Source: an uncultured Bacteroidota bacterium | GTDB lineage: Bacteria; Bacteroidota; Bacteroidia; Flavobacteriales; Flavobacteriaceae | Assembly (NCBI GenBank): GCA_903842575.1 | Contig: CAIMMM010000160.1 | Location: 1 to 53,367, forward strand | Direction of reading: 5' to 3' | Length of the DNA stretch: 53,367 nt | Shown here: positions 16,665 to 25,403 of the stretch, one piece after another | Numbering within the stretch: the first letter of the stretch is position 1 | Layout: each line of letters opens with the position of its first letter | Program-made: the position numbers and the translations under genes | Notes under the pieces: model-generated | The model's database searches: none | What the model was told of the DNA's origin: nothing | The model's input: only the letters and a program-made list of their open reading frames with translations

Positions 16665-19514
16665 TTAGTTTTCCATATAAGTTTCAATTGGAGCACAACT
16701 ACACACTAAATTTCGATCTCCGTATGCTTCGTCAGCACGACGGACTGTTGGCCAAAATTTATTATCTGCAATATAATCCAATGGGAAAGCTGCTTGTTCC
16801 CGAGTGTAAGGATAAATCCAATTATCCGTTGTGACCATCGCTAAAGTATGTGGAGAATTTTTAAGAACATTATTAGAATCATCTGCCGAAGCCGCTTCTA
16901 TTTCTTTTCGAATCGAAATCATGGCATCACAAAAACGATCTAACTCGGCTAAATCTTCGCTTTCTGTTGGTTCAATCATTAGTGTTCCAGCTACAGGAAA
17001 CGATACAGATGGAGCATGAAAGCCATAATCCATCAAACGTTTTGCAATATCTGTTACTTCAATTCCTTTTTCTTTAAAAGGGCGACATTCCAAAATCATC
17101 TCATGGGCAGCACGTCCCATTTCTCCAGAATATAAAGTGGCATAATGACCATTTAATTTTTCTTTAATATAATTTGCATTTAAAATAGCATGTTCGGTAG
17201 CGCTTTTTAACCCTTTTGCACCCAACATACAAATGTAACCGTATGAAATTAAACAAACTAAAGCAGAACCCCATGGTGCGGCAGAAATTGCTGTAATAGC
17301 ATTATCGCCACCAGTTGGAATTACAGGATTTGTTGGTAAAAACGGAACTAATTGTGGTGCAACACATATAGGGCCAACTCCTGGTCCACCACCACCATGA
17401 GGGATGGCAAACGTTTTATGTAAATTTAAATGGCAAACATCAGCGCCAATAGTAGCAGGATTCGTCAATCCAACTTGCGCATTCATGTTGGCACCATCCA
17501 TATATACTTGCCCACCATTATCATGGATTAGTTTTGTGATTTCGATGATGGCAGCTTCATATACGCCATGTGTTGAAGGATAAGTAACCATCAAACAAGA
17601 TAAATTATCTTTATGTAAAATTACTTTTTCACGTAAATCCGCTACATCAATATTTCCGTTTTCTAATGTTTTAGTAACCACCACTTGCATTCCGGCCATG
17701 GCTGCAGAAGCAGGATTGGTTCCGTGTGCCGATGAGGGAATTAATGCAATATTTCTATGATGATCCCCACGAGATTGATGATAGGCACGAATCACCATTA
17801 ATCCAGCATATTCTCCTTGCGCACCTGAATTAGGTTGCAAAGTTGTGCCGGCAAAACCAGTAATCATATTTAATTGTTGTTCTAATTTAGTCAACATTTC
17901 TTGATAACCTTGTGCTTGATTCAAGGGGGCAAATGGATGAATGTTGTTCCATTGTAGCATACTCAGAGGTAACATTTCCGAAGCGGCATTTAATTTCATT
18001 GTACAAGATCCTAGCGAAATCATAGAATGATTTAAAGCCAAATCTTTTCGCTCAAGCATTTTTATATAACGCATCAAAGCACTTTCGGAATGGTATTTAT
18101 TAAAAACTGCGTGTTGTAAAAATGTAGTAGTTCGCTCTAAACTTGTTGGCAATTGATTGGATGCTGATAAACTTTGAATGGTTGAAGCTTGTTTGTCATT
18201 TGCTTTAGCGAAAATCGAAACGATCAAATTTAAATCGGCTATTGATGTGGTTTCATTCAATGAAATTGAGATAGTATTTTCATCGACATAATAAAAATTC
18301 ACTTCGTTTTGTTCAGCTATGTCGCGTACTTTTTTGGCGTCTGCTTTAATAACAATTGTGTCAAAAAAGGCTGTGTTGATTTGGTATAAACCTAATTTTT
18401 CTAATTCGTTTGCCAAAGTAACTGCCGAAGCATGCACTTTATTGGCAATATATTGTAACCCTTTTGGCCCATGATACACGGCATACATTCCCGCCATAAC
18501 CGACAGTAAAACTTGTGCCGTACAAATATTGGAAGTAGCTTTGTCACGTTTGATATGTTGTTCACGCGTTTGCAACGCCATACGTAATGCGCGATTTCCA
18601 TTGGTATCCACCGTTACGCCAATAATTCTTCCGGGCATACTTCTTTTGTATTCTTCTTTTGTTGCAAAATAGGCAGCATGTGGTCCACCATAACCTAACG
18701 GAATTCCAAAGCGTTGTGTGGTCCCAAGTACAACATCGGCACCCATTTCTCCAGGGGAAGTTAATATTGCCAAACTTAAAATATCGGCTGCAACCGCAAC
18801 TTTTATTTCGTGAGATTTTGCTTTTGCAATAAATCCGGTATAATCAGTTACTTGGCCAAATTTCCCTGGATATTGAAGTATGGCTCCGTAAAAATCAGGT
18901 GAAAAGTCAAATGTTTCATGATTTCCAATTACTAATTCAACGCCAATTGGTGTTGAACGTGTTTGCAAAACCGACAATGTTTGAGGTAAAATTTCTTCAG
19001 AAACAAAAAACTTACAAACGTTATTTTTCTTTTGGTCACGAGTTCTGACATCAAACAATAATGCCATAGCTTCTGCGGCTGCAGTTCCTTCATCTAATAA
19101 AGAAGCATTGGCAATTTCCATTCCGGATAATTCGATAACCATGGTTTGAAAATTCAAAATTGCCTCCAATCTTCCTTGTGCAATTTCCGCTTGATACGGT
19201 GTGTAGGCAGTGTACCAACCTGGATTTTCAAAAACATTTCGTTGAATAACAGCAGGAATAACAGCTTGATTGTATCCTAAACCAATGTAGGATTGAAAAA
19301 CTTTATTTTTATTTCCCAATGCTATAATATGTTTTGCAAACTCATATTCACTCATGGCTGGTTCCAAATCCAAGTCGGTTTTCAATCTAATATCATCTGG
19401 AAGTGTTTCATAAATGAGTTGTTCCATGGTCTCCACACCAATGGTTTTGAACATATGTTTTAGTTCAGTTTCTCTTGGGCCAATGTGTCTTAATTTAAAG
19501 TCGTCTGTTTTCAT
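16665..19514 (-). CDS. gcvP: Glycine dehydrogenase (aminomethyl-transferring), P protein
   Basis: From the ATG at 19514 this is a 949-residue homodimer-type P protein of the glycine cleavage system. It decarboxylates glycine and passes the aminomethyl group to the lipoyl H protein. The N-terminal half has the family opening FKLRHIGPRETE. The C-terminal half carries the PLP Lys in NLHKTFAIPHGGGGPG, near residue 700. MISLGSCTMKLNA is also typical. An in-frame TTG at 19568 would add 18 residues (MRLFHKFVLQ...). It lies upstream of a TAAATTTG promoter box and is rejected as start. gcvT and gcvH are not in the window. Confidence 0.95.
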   Translation of the reverse strand: MKTDDFKLRHIGPRETELKHMFKTIGVETMEQLIYETLPDDIRLKTDLDLEPAMSEYEFAKHIIALGNKNKVFQSYIGLGYNQAVIPAVIQRNVFENPGWYTAYTPYQAEIAQGRLEAILNFQTMVIELSGMEIANASLLDEGTAAAEAMALLFDVRTRDQKKNNVCKFFVSEEILPQTLSVLQTRSTPIGVELVIGNHETFDFSPDFYGAILQYPGKFGQVTDYTGFIAKAKSHEIKVAVAADILSLAILTSPGEMGADVVLGTTQRFGIPLGYGGPHAAYFATKEEYKRSMPGRIIGVTVDTNGNRALRMALQTREQHIKRDKATSNICTAQVLLSVMAGMYAVYHGPKGLQYIANKVHASAVTLANELEKLGLYQINTAFFDTIVIKADAKKVRDIAEQNEVNFYYVDENTISISLNETTSIADLNLIVSIFAKANDKQASTIQSLSASNQLPTSLERTTTFLQHAVFNKYHSESALMRYIKMLERKDLALNHSMISLGSCTMKLNAASEMLPLSMLQWNNIHPFAPLNQAQGYQEMLTKLEQQLNMITGFAGTTLQPNSGAQGEYAGLMVIRAYHQSRGDHHRNIALIPSSAHGTNPASAAMAGMQVVVTKTLENGNIDVADLREKVILHKDNLSCLMVTYPSTHGVYEAAIIEITKLIHDNGGQVYMDGANMNAQVGLTNPATIGADVCHLNLHKTFAIPHGGGGPGVGPICVAPQLVPFLPTNPVIPTGGDNAITAISAAPWGSALVCLISYGYICMLGAKGLKSATEHAILNANYIKEKLNGHYATLYSGEMGRAAHEMILECRPFKEKGIEVTDIAKRLMDYGFHAPSVSFPVAGTLMIEPTESEDLAELDRFCDAMISIRKEIEAASADDSNNVLKNSPHTLAMVTTDNWIYPYTREQAAFPLDYIADNKFWPTVRRADEAYGDRNLVCSCAPIETYMEN

Positions 19515-19546
19515 ATAGGGAAATGTGAGTAGTAATTTTTGAAGCA

Positions 19547-19554
19547 CAAATTTA
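19547..19554 (-). promoter_or_regulatory. Candidate -7 box for gcvP
   Basis: TAAATTTG on the minus strand fits TAnnTTTG and lies 32 nt before the ATG at 19514. It supports the shorter gcvP start. No well-spaced -33 element was found. Confidence 0.5.
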
Positions 19555-19650
19555 TGGAATAATCTCAAAGAAATGGGAAATTTGCAATTGATTTTTAAGA
19601 AATTTTCATCTAAAATCAGTTCTTATTAACAGTTTGTATATTTTTGTAAA

Positions 19651-20427
19651 ATGACAATTTTAAAGAAGCTATTTGATTTTTATATCCAATCTTCAATACA
19701 CGTTGGAATTGCGGTTTGTTGTTTGGTAAAAATCACAAATTTCTCTTTGCCACCAGCTCATATACAAGGTAATTCAGTAATGGTTTTTTTGGGAACAGTG
19801 CTTGGTTATAATTTCCTAAAATATTATAAGGTTTTCTCAAAAGAAAATTTCCATACTTTTAAATACTATGGGATTTTTGCAATAAGTTTTTTAAGTGGAT
19901 TTGGATTTTTGTTTTATCTATGGTTATTAAAAAGTATTCAAATTCCAATGCTAATTTCTGGAATTTTTGTAGTGGTTTATCCTTTTTTAAGAAAACACGG
20001 TTGGTTGAAATTGTTTTTTGTAAGTTTTGTAGTGTCTTATATAACCGTTTATATTCCATTTTTTCTTCATAAGTCAATACTTTTAGATTACTATATTACT
20101 TTGGTTCAACGCTTTTTTATACTGTCTAGTTTGATGATTCCGTTTGAAATTATGGATACTAAAACCGATGACCAAACGATGAATACTTTACCACAGTTAT
20201 TAGGAATTCAAAAAGCCAAATTGTTGGGTTATGTTTTTATAGTTGTTTTTTTGCTTTTAGAGTTTATAAACTTTAGCATTCACAATTTTCTAATAAATGC
20301 AATAATTGCGATAGTTACTGTAGTTTTTATTCGTTTTACGTCTTTGGAGAGAGATGAATATTACACTTCTTTTTGGGTAGAAAGTGTGCCGATTTTTTGG
20401 TGGATTTTAATATTAATTTTTAGATAA
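19651..20427 (+). CDS. Polytopic membrane protein, possibly UbiA-like
   Basis: This 258-residue protein is almost entirely hydrophobic with seven to nine predicted membrane segments. A loop at about residues 165-190 reads PFEIMDTKTDDQTMNTLPQL, then LGIQKAKLLGY. This resembles the second Asp-rich motif of UbiA-type prenyltransferases (DxxxD followed by TLP). The first Asp-rich motif (NxxxD) is not obvious, so catalytic activity is doubtful. A TATTTTTG box ends only 4 nt before the ATG, suggesting a very short or absent leader. It precedes a small haem lipoprotein gene on the same strand by about 70 bp. UbiA kinship is inference from one motif. Confidence 0.6.
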   Translation: MTILKKLFDFYIQSSIHVGIAVCCLVKITNFSLPPAHIQGNSVMVFLGTVLGYNFLKYYKVFSKENFHTFKYYGIFAISFLSGFGFLFYLWLLKSIQIPMLISGIFVVVYPFLRKHGWLKLFFVSFVVSYITVYIPFFLHKSILLDYYITLVQRFFILSSLMIPFEIMDTKTDDQTMNTLPQLLGIQKAKLLGYVFIVVFLLLEFINFSIHNFLINAIIAIVTVVFIRFTSLERDEYYTSFWVESVPIFWWILILIFR

Positions 20428-20500
20428 TTTTTTTATTCCATAATTGAATTTTATTTACATTTACACCTTTTTAATTTATCTTCAATATAAAACAATAAAC

Positions 20501-20851
20501 ATGCGTAAATTTTTCTTCTTATTAACTGTCATTTCTCTTGCTATTTTTTTACAAAATTGCAATAGTGCTAAAACAAGCCAGTTTAAAGCGCCAATTACTT
20601 TAAAATACAATAAAGATATAGCTCCAATTTTACAAACAAGTTGTACCCCTTGTCATTTTCCGCCTGATGGAAGAAAAGAAGCGTTAAACAGCTATGCATC
20701 TGTAAAAGAAAATATTGCGGATGTTATTAAAAGAGTTAAACTCGCTAAAGAAAATCCTAAATTCATGCCTTTTAGAAGTAAAAAACCAGTTTTAAACGAT
20801 AGTCTTATTGCTGTTTTAGAAACATGGCAAAAACAGAATATGCCCGAATAA
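20501..20851 (+). CDS. Small lipoprotein with one c-type haem motif
   Basis: From the ATG at 20501 the protein has 116 residues. The signal is MRKFFFLL plus a hydrophobic stretch, with a candidate lipidated Cys in LQNC. A single CTPCH motif (CxxCH covalent haem site) lies about 50 residues in, and a possible axial Met lies in NPKFMPF. It is probably a membrane-anchored monohaem cytochrome facing the periplasm, donating or accepting electrons. A TTG 19 codons upstream gives an implausible hydrophobic extension and is rejected. The gene is convergent with the M3 peptidase gene, with 12 bp between stops. Confidence 0.8.
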   Translation: MRKFFFLLTVISLAIFLQNCNSAKTSQFKAPITLKYNKDIAPILQTSCTPCHFPPDGRKEALNSYASVKENIADVIKRVKLAKENPKFMPFRSKKPVLNDSLIAVLETWQKQNMPE

Positions 20852-20863
20852 TTTAATTAGAAA

Positions 20864-22891
20864 TTAAACCAGGCCAGCACGTTTCAACAATGCGTCTGCA
20901 TTCGGTTCGTGTCCTCTAAAGCGTTTGTACAATTCCATTGGTAATTCGGTTCCGCCTTTTGAGAGTATGTTTTCTTTAAATTTGGTAGCGACTTCTTTAT
21001 TAAAAATGCCTTTTTCTTGAAAATAGGCAAAGGCATCTGCATCTAAAACTTCAGCCCATTTGTAACTGTAATATCCCGAGGAATAACCACCGTTGAAAAT
21101 GTGTGAAAACGAAACACTCATGCAATTTTCAGCCACATCTGGATATAGAGTAGTGCCTTCAAAAGCTGCTTTTTCGAATGCTTTTACATCGGTAATTTCG
21201 GTTGGATTATTACTGTGAAATGCCATATCGAGCAATCCAAAACTAATTTGTCGCAACGTTGCCATGCCTTCTTGAAAGCTGGCGCTTTCCTTTATTTTTT
21301 CTACATATTCTTGCGGAATAACCTCTCCGGTTTGGTAATGTTTGGCAAATAATGCTAAGGCTTCCGATTCGTAACACCAGTTTTCCATTAGTTGGCTTGG
21401 TAATTCTACAAAGTCCCAATACACAGATGTTCCTGATAAACTTGGGTAAACTGTATTGGCTAACATGCCGTGTAATCCGTGGCCAAATTCATGAAACAAC
21501 GTCGTCACTTCGTTAAAAGTTAATAAAGAAGGTTTTGTTGCCGTGGGTTTTGTAAAATTACAAACGTTGGAAATATGGGGACGCTCGTTTATAACGTCTT
21601 TAATATACTGTGATTTAAATCCAGTCATCCAAGCACCATTTCGTTTTCCTTTTCTTGGAAAAAAATCGGCATAGAAAATGGCGACTAATTCCTTGTTTCC
21701 GTTTGTTACTTCGTAGGTCATAACCTCTTCGTGGTATTTGTCAATATCGAAAATTTCGGTGAAAGTCAATCCGTATAATTTTCCGGCAATGGTAAAAGCG
21801 CCATTCAATACATTTTCCAGTTGAAAATAAGGCTTTAGTTTTTCGTCATCCAAATTGAACAGTTGTTGTTTTAATTTTTCAGAATAATATGCTCCATCCC
21901 ATTTTTCTAATTTTTCAATTCCGTCTAAAGAATTTGCAAAGGCAGTTAGTTTTGCAAATTCTCTCTCGGCTGCAGGTTTTGCTTTGGCTAACAAATCATT
22001 CAAAAACGATTTTACTTTATTAGGATTTTGAGCCATTCGTTCTTCCAAAACAAAATGCGAATGGGTTTCATAGCCTAATAAATTGGCTCTTTCGTGACGC
22101 AATTTTGCAATCTTTAAAGTAATTTTCTGATTGTCGTATTCATTATTTTGAAACGCTTTTTTTCCGGCAGCAATGGCTATTTCTTTTCGTAATTCACGAT
22201 TGTCGGCATAAGTCACAAACGGAATATAACTTGGATAATCCAATGTAAAAATCCAACCTTCCAACTCTTTGCTTTTTGCCAAAGCTTTTGCTGCTTCAAC
22301 AGTTCCTTCGGGCAAACCGTTTAAATCCTCTTTACTAGTAATATGTAGTTGGTAGTTATTGGTTTCTGCCAAAACATTTTCACCATAAGTCAGTTTTAAC
22401 ATGGCTAACTCAGTGTCAATTTCGCGTAGTTTTAATTTTTTTTCTTCCGATAACTGTGCTCCATTTCTAGAAAAATTTTTAAATTTTTTATCTAATAATG
22501 TAGCTTGTTCTGTAGTGAGATTTAATCCTTCTCTTTGCTCATAAACTGTTTTTATTCTTTTGAATAAATCCTCGTTCAGCGTAATGTCGTTACTGAATTC
22601 GGTTAATAAAGGAGAAACTTCTTGTGCGATTTTCTGCATTTCGTCACTGGTTTCCGCTGAATTCAAATTAAAAAAAATGGAGGATAATCTTTCTAAAGCG
22701 TTACCAGAAAAATCCAACGCTTCAATAGTGTTTTGAAATGATGGTGAATCTGCATTGTGGGTTATGGCATCTATTTCTATTCTTGCGGAGGCAATATTTT
22801 CTATAAAAGAAGGTTTGTAATCGTCAAGTTTAATTTGTGAAAAAGGCGCAGTATCGTATTTGGTGTTGAATTTTGAGGTTAAGATTTTCAT
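20864..22891 (-). CDS. M3 family metallopeptidase (oligopeptidase A/Dcp type)
   Basis: This 675-residue thimet-oligopeptidase-family enzyme has the zinc motif HEFGH near residue 465 in TLFHEFGHGLHGML. The third ligand region (VELPSQLMENW) follows downstream. The family cleaves short peptides in the cytoplasm or periplasm. No signal peptide is visible, so a cytoplasmic role is expected. The start is 3 bp after the purE stop, so it is transcribed with purK-purE. Whether it is an endopeptidase (OpdA-like) or dipeptidyl carboxypeptidase (Dcp-like) cannot be decided by eye. Confidence 0.92.
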   Translation of the reverse strand: MKILTSKFNTKYDTAPFSQIKLDDYKPSFIENIASARIEIDAITHNADSPSFQNTIEALDFSGNALERLSSIFFNLNSAETSDEMQKIAQEVSPLLTEFSNDITLNEDLFKRIKTVYEQREGLNLTTEQATLLDKKFKNFSRNGAQLSEEKKLKLREIDTELAMLKLTYGENVLAETNNYQLHITSKEDLNGLPEGTVEAAKALAKSKELEGWIFTLDYPSYIPFVTYADNRELRKEIAIAAGKKAFQNNEYDNQKITLKIAKLRHERANLLGYETHSHFVLEERMAQNPNKVKSFLNDLLAKAKPAAEREFAKLTAFANSLDGIEKLEKWDGAYYSEKLKQQLFNLDDEKLKPYFQLENVLNGAFTIAGKLYGLTFTEIFDIDKYHEEVMTYEVTNGNKELVAIFYADFFPRKGKRNGAWMTGFKSQYIKDVINERPHISNVCNFTKPTATKPSLLTFNEVTTLFHEFGHGLHGMLANTVYPSLSGTSVYWDFVELPSQLMENWCYESEALALFAKHYQTGEVIPQEYVEKIKESASFQEGMATLRQISFGLLDMAFHSNNPTEITDVKAFEKAAFEGTTLYPDVAENCMSVSFSHIFNGGYSSGYYSYKWAEVLDADAFAYFQEKGIFNKEVATKFKENILSKGGTELPMELYKRFRGHEPNADALLKRAGLV

Positions 22892-22894
22892 AGA

Positions 22895-23380
22895 TTATTT
22901 TTTCATATCATTTGATGATTTATTCACTGCTTCTTTTAAACTTTCTTTGTAAAACAGGATTTTATCTAGTACACATTTATCGTGACTTCCAATGATTTGT
23001 GCGGCAAGAATCCCAGCATTTTTGGCTCCGTTTAAAGCTACAGTTGCTACAGGAACGCCGCTAGGCATTTGCAAAATAGACAAGACAGAATCCCATCCAT
23101 CAATGGAATTACTCGATTTTACGGGAACTCCAATTACGGGTAAAGGCGACATAGAAGCGACCATTCCTGGTAAATGTGCGGCGCCACCAGCACCGGCAAT
23201 AATGACTGAAATACCACGCGTATGCGCATTTTTACTAAAGTCAAATAGTTTTTCCGGAGTTCGGTGGGCAGAAACAATATCCACTTCGGTTTCGATGTCG
23301 AATCCTTTTAGGATATCGATGGCTTCTTGCATGATTGGCATATCAGAGATGCTTCCCATTATTATAGCTACTTTGCTCAT
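22895..23380 (-). CDS. purE: 5-(carboxyamino)imidazole ribonucleotide mutase
   Basis: The 161-residue protein opens MSKVAIIMGSISDMPIM and contains SAHRTPEKLF and IAGAGGAAHLPGM, the class I PurE signatures around the CO2/AIR site. It converts N5-CAIR to CAIR in purine synthesis, using the product of PurK encoded upstream. The two genes are separated by 92 bp rather than overlapping. The stop is 3 bp before the M3 peptidase start. Confidence 0.96.
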   Translation of the reverse strand: MSKVAIIMGSISDMPIMQEAIDILKGFDIETEVDIVSAHRTPEKLFDFSKNAHTRGISVIIAGAGGAAHLPGMVASMSPLPVIGVPVKSSNSIDGWDSVLSILQMPSGVPVATVALNGAKNAGILAAQIIGSHDKCVLDKILFYKESLKEAVNKSSNDMKK

Positions 23381-23472
23381 TTTATTATTGCTTTTATTCC
23401 GCTACGCTCCCTACAAATCGGCTGCGTCTTGGGTGGTTATTTGTTGATTAGGTTATTTAAAAAGAATCGTTT

Positions 23473-24627
23473 TCAAATGGAAATTACTCTAATGCTATTT
23501 TTCACTTCTTGCGCAATTTTTCTGGCTACGACCATATCTTCATTTACAATAGCCACATGTCCCATTTTTCGGAAAGGTCTTGTTTCCTTTTTTCCATAAA
23601 TATGAGGTGTTACACCGGCAATTCCCATAATTTTTTCAATATTTTCATAGATCACATTTCCAGAAAATCCTTCGGCACCCACTAAATTTACCATGATACC
23701 GGCAACTTTACTATCGCAATTTCCCAAAGGAAGATTTAAAATGGCTCGCAAATGATTTTCAAATTGTGAAGTATAACTTGCTTCAATAGTGAGATGCCCC
23801 GAATTATGGGGTCTTGGCGCTACTTCGTTAACGAGTATTTCGCCATTTTCTGTTTGAAACATTTCTACTGCCAGCAATCCAACATGATTGAATGCTTTAG
23901 AAACTTTTAATGCAATTTCTATAGCTTTTAAGGCAACTTTAGCATCAATTCTTGCCGGACAAATTACATATTCTACCTGATTAGCTTCCGTATGAAATTC
24001 CATTTCCACAACAGGATAATTTTTTACATCACCCGAAACACTGCGAGCAACAATGACAGCCAATTCATTTACGAATGGAATCATTTCTTCGGCAATACAT
24101 TCAACATTAGGAAGATTTTCAAAATCATTACTAGAACGCACAATTTTCACTCCATTCCCATCATAACCAAACTGTGTGCATTTCCAAACAAAAGGCATTT
24201 TTAAATTATTATCTAATATATCAATAATGAGTTTTTTGGAATTCTTAAAAATTTTGAAGTTGGCAGTTGGAATGGCATTTTTTAAATAAAAATTTTTCTG
24301 AACACCTTTGTTTTGAATGAGTTTCAATGTTTTTGGTGAAGGATACACTTTTTTCCCTTCGGCTTCTAATTTTTCTAATGCTTCAAGATTTACTAATTCA
24401 ATTTCGAAAGTCAAAAGATCCACTTGCTTTCCAAAGTTGTATACCGTTTCATAATCCATCAAACTTCCTTGTACAAATTTATTACAAGCAATTTTGCAAG
24501 GTGCTTCTTCATTTGGGTCAAGCACATAGGTTTGAATATCGAATTTTTGGGTTTCGGCTAAAAGCATTTTGCCCAATTGTCCTCCGCCGAGAATGCCTAG
24601 TTTAAAATCGGATGAAAAGTAATTCAT
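23473..24627 (-). CDS. purK: 5-(carboxyamino)imidazole ribonucleotide synthase
   Basis: The 384-residue ATP-grasp enzyme begins with LGILGGGQLGKMLL and contains VNEVAPRPHNSGH, both diagnostic of PurK. It makes N5-CAIR from AIR, bicarbonate and ATP. It is the first gene of a minus-strand unit with purE and the M3 peptidase. The 5' leader contains an unusual palindrome and three chained mini-ORFs, reported separately. Confidence 0.96.
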   Translation of the reverse strand: MNYFSSDFKLGILGGGQLGKMLLAETQKFDIQTYVLDPNEEAPCKIACNKFVQGSLMDYETVYNFGKQVDLLTFEIELVNLEALEKLEAEGKKVYPSPKTLKLIQNKGVQKNFYLKNAIPTANFKIFKNSKKLIIDILDNNLKMPFVWKCTQFGYDGNGVKIVRSSNDFENLPNVECIAEEMIPFVNELAVIVARSVSGDVKNYPVVEMEFHTEANQVEYVICPARIDAKVALKAIEIALKVSKAFNHVGLLAVEMFQTENGEILVNEVAPRPHNSGHLTIEASYTSQFENHLRAILNLPLGNCDSKVAGIMVNLVGAEGFSGNVIYENIEKIMGIAGVTPHIYGKKETRPFRKMGHVAIVNEDMVVARKIAQEVKNSIRVISI

Positions 24628-24644
24628 TCGTCGTTGTTGTTTTT

Positions 24645-24679
24645 ACGATCTCATGCAGCCGCTTCGCTCATGTCATCGT
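24645..24679 (-). repeat. Imperfect palindrome in the purK leader
   Basis: A 35-bp inverted repeat begins ACGAT and ends ATCGT. Inner CATG arms and an AGC/GCT pair surround a GAAGCG loop on the minus strand. It is flanked on both sides by GTTGTTGTT. On the predicted purK transcript it would form a hairpin ending 17 nt before the start codon. Confidence 0.6.
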
Positions 24680-24720
24680 GTTGTTGTTATGTTGCCTATC
24701 TTCCGATAAACAGATTGGTA

Positions 24721-24728
24721 CAAAGATA
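24721..24728 (-). promoter_or_regulatory. Candidate -7 box for purK
   Basis: TATCTTTG on the minus strand fits TAnnTTTG. It predicts a purK leader of roughly 85-90 nt that includes the palindrome. A spaced -33 box is not clear. Confidence 0.5.
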
Positions 24729-24784
24729 GTTTTTTGAGTAGAGTTATAAAAACACAATCTAAACTAATTACTATTAATATTTCA

Positions 24785-24792
24785 TACTTTTG
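24785..24792 (+). promoter_or_regulatory. Candidate -7 box for the MiaE-type gene
   Basis: TACTTTTG fits TAnnTTTG and lies 23 nt upstream of the ATG at 24816. No matching -33 element was found. Confidence 0.5.
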
Positions 24793-24815
24793 TAAATAAA
24801 TAAATCCAAAACAAA

Positions 24816-25403
24816 ATGCTTCGTTTACAACTTCCAACCGACCCAAGATGGGTAAATATTGTAGAAAAAAACATTGAAGAAATCTTGACTGATCACGCAT
24901 GGTGTGAACAAAAAGCTGCATCCAATGCGATTACAATCATTACGATAAACTCGGAATATCCCGATTTGGTTACCGATATGTTGGCTTTGGCAAAAGAAGA
25001 AATTGAGCATTTCGAAATGGTTCATGACATCATCAAAAAACGTGGTTTGATATTGGGCAGAGAACGAAAAGATGAATATGTTGGCGAACTTGCTCAATAT
25101 ATGAAACGAAGTAATACAGGAAGTAGAGTCTCTGGTTTTGTGGAACGCATGTTGTTTTCGGCAATGATTGAAGCGAGAAGTTGTGAGCGTTTCAAAGTGC
25201 TTTCGGAAAATATTAAAGACGAAGAATTATCGAAATTTTATTGGGATTTAATGGAAAGTGAAGCGGCACATTACACCACTTTTATCACTTATGCTAGAAA
25301 ATATGGTCAAGGTATTGATGTAGAAAAAAGATGGAAAGAATGGCTCGATTTTGAAGCGTCAATCATTGCCAATTATGGAAAAAGAGAAACGGTTCACGGC
25401 TAG
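24816..25403 (+). CDS. miaE: tRNA-(ms2io6A37)-hydroxylase-like protein
   Basis: The 195-residue protein is a ferritin-like diiron enzyme. Candidate iron ligands are seen in KEEIEHFEMVH (ExxH), in EARSCERF, and in MESEAAHYTTF (ExxxxH-type). This order, plus the N-terminal PTDPRWVN and DHAWCEQKAASNA, fits MiaE. MiaE hydroxylates the isopentenyl-type modification of tRNA position 37 using O2. The stop codon shares the palindrome CTAG with the stop of the convergent GT4 gene. Confidence 0.88.
   Translation: MLRLQLPTDPRWVNIVEKNIEEILTDHAWCEQKAASNAITIITINSEYPDLVTDMLALAKEEIEHFEMVHDIIKKRGLILGRERKDEYVGELAQYMKRSNTGSRVSGFVERMLFSAMIEARSCERFKVLSENIKDEELSKFYWDLMESEAAHYTTFITYARKYGQGIDVEKRWKEWLDFEASIIANYGKRETVHG

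Noticed and set aside
24645..24679. Classical purine riboswitch in the purK leader
   Set aside because: The leader hairpin is short and has none of the three-way junction or conserved core of the purine riboswitch.
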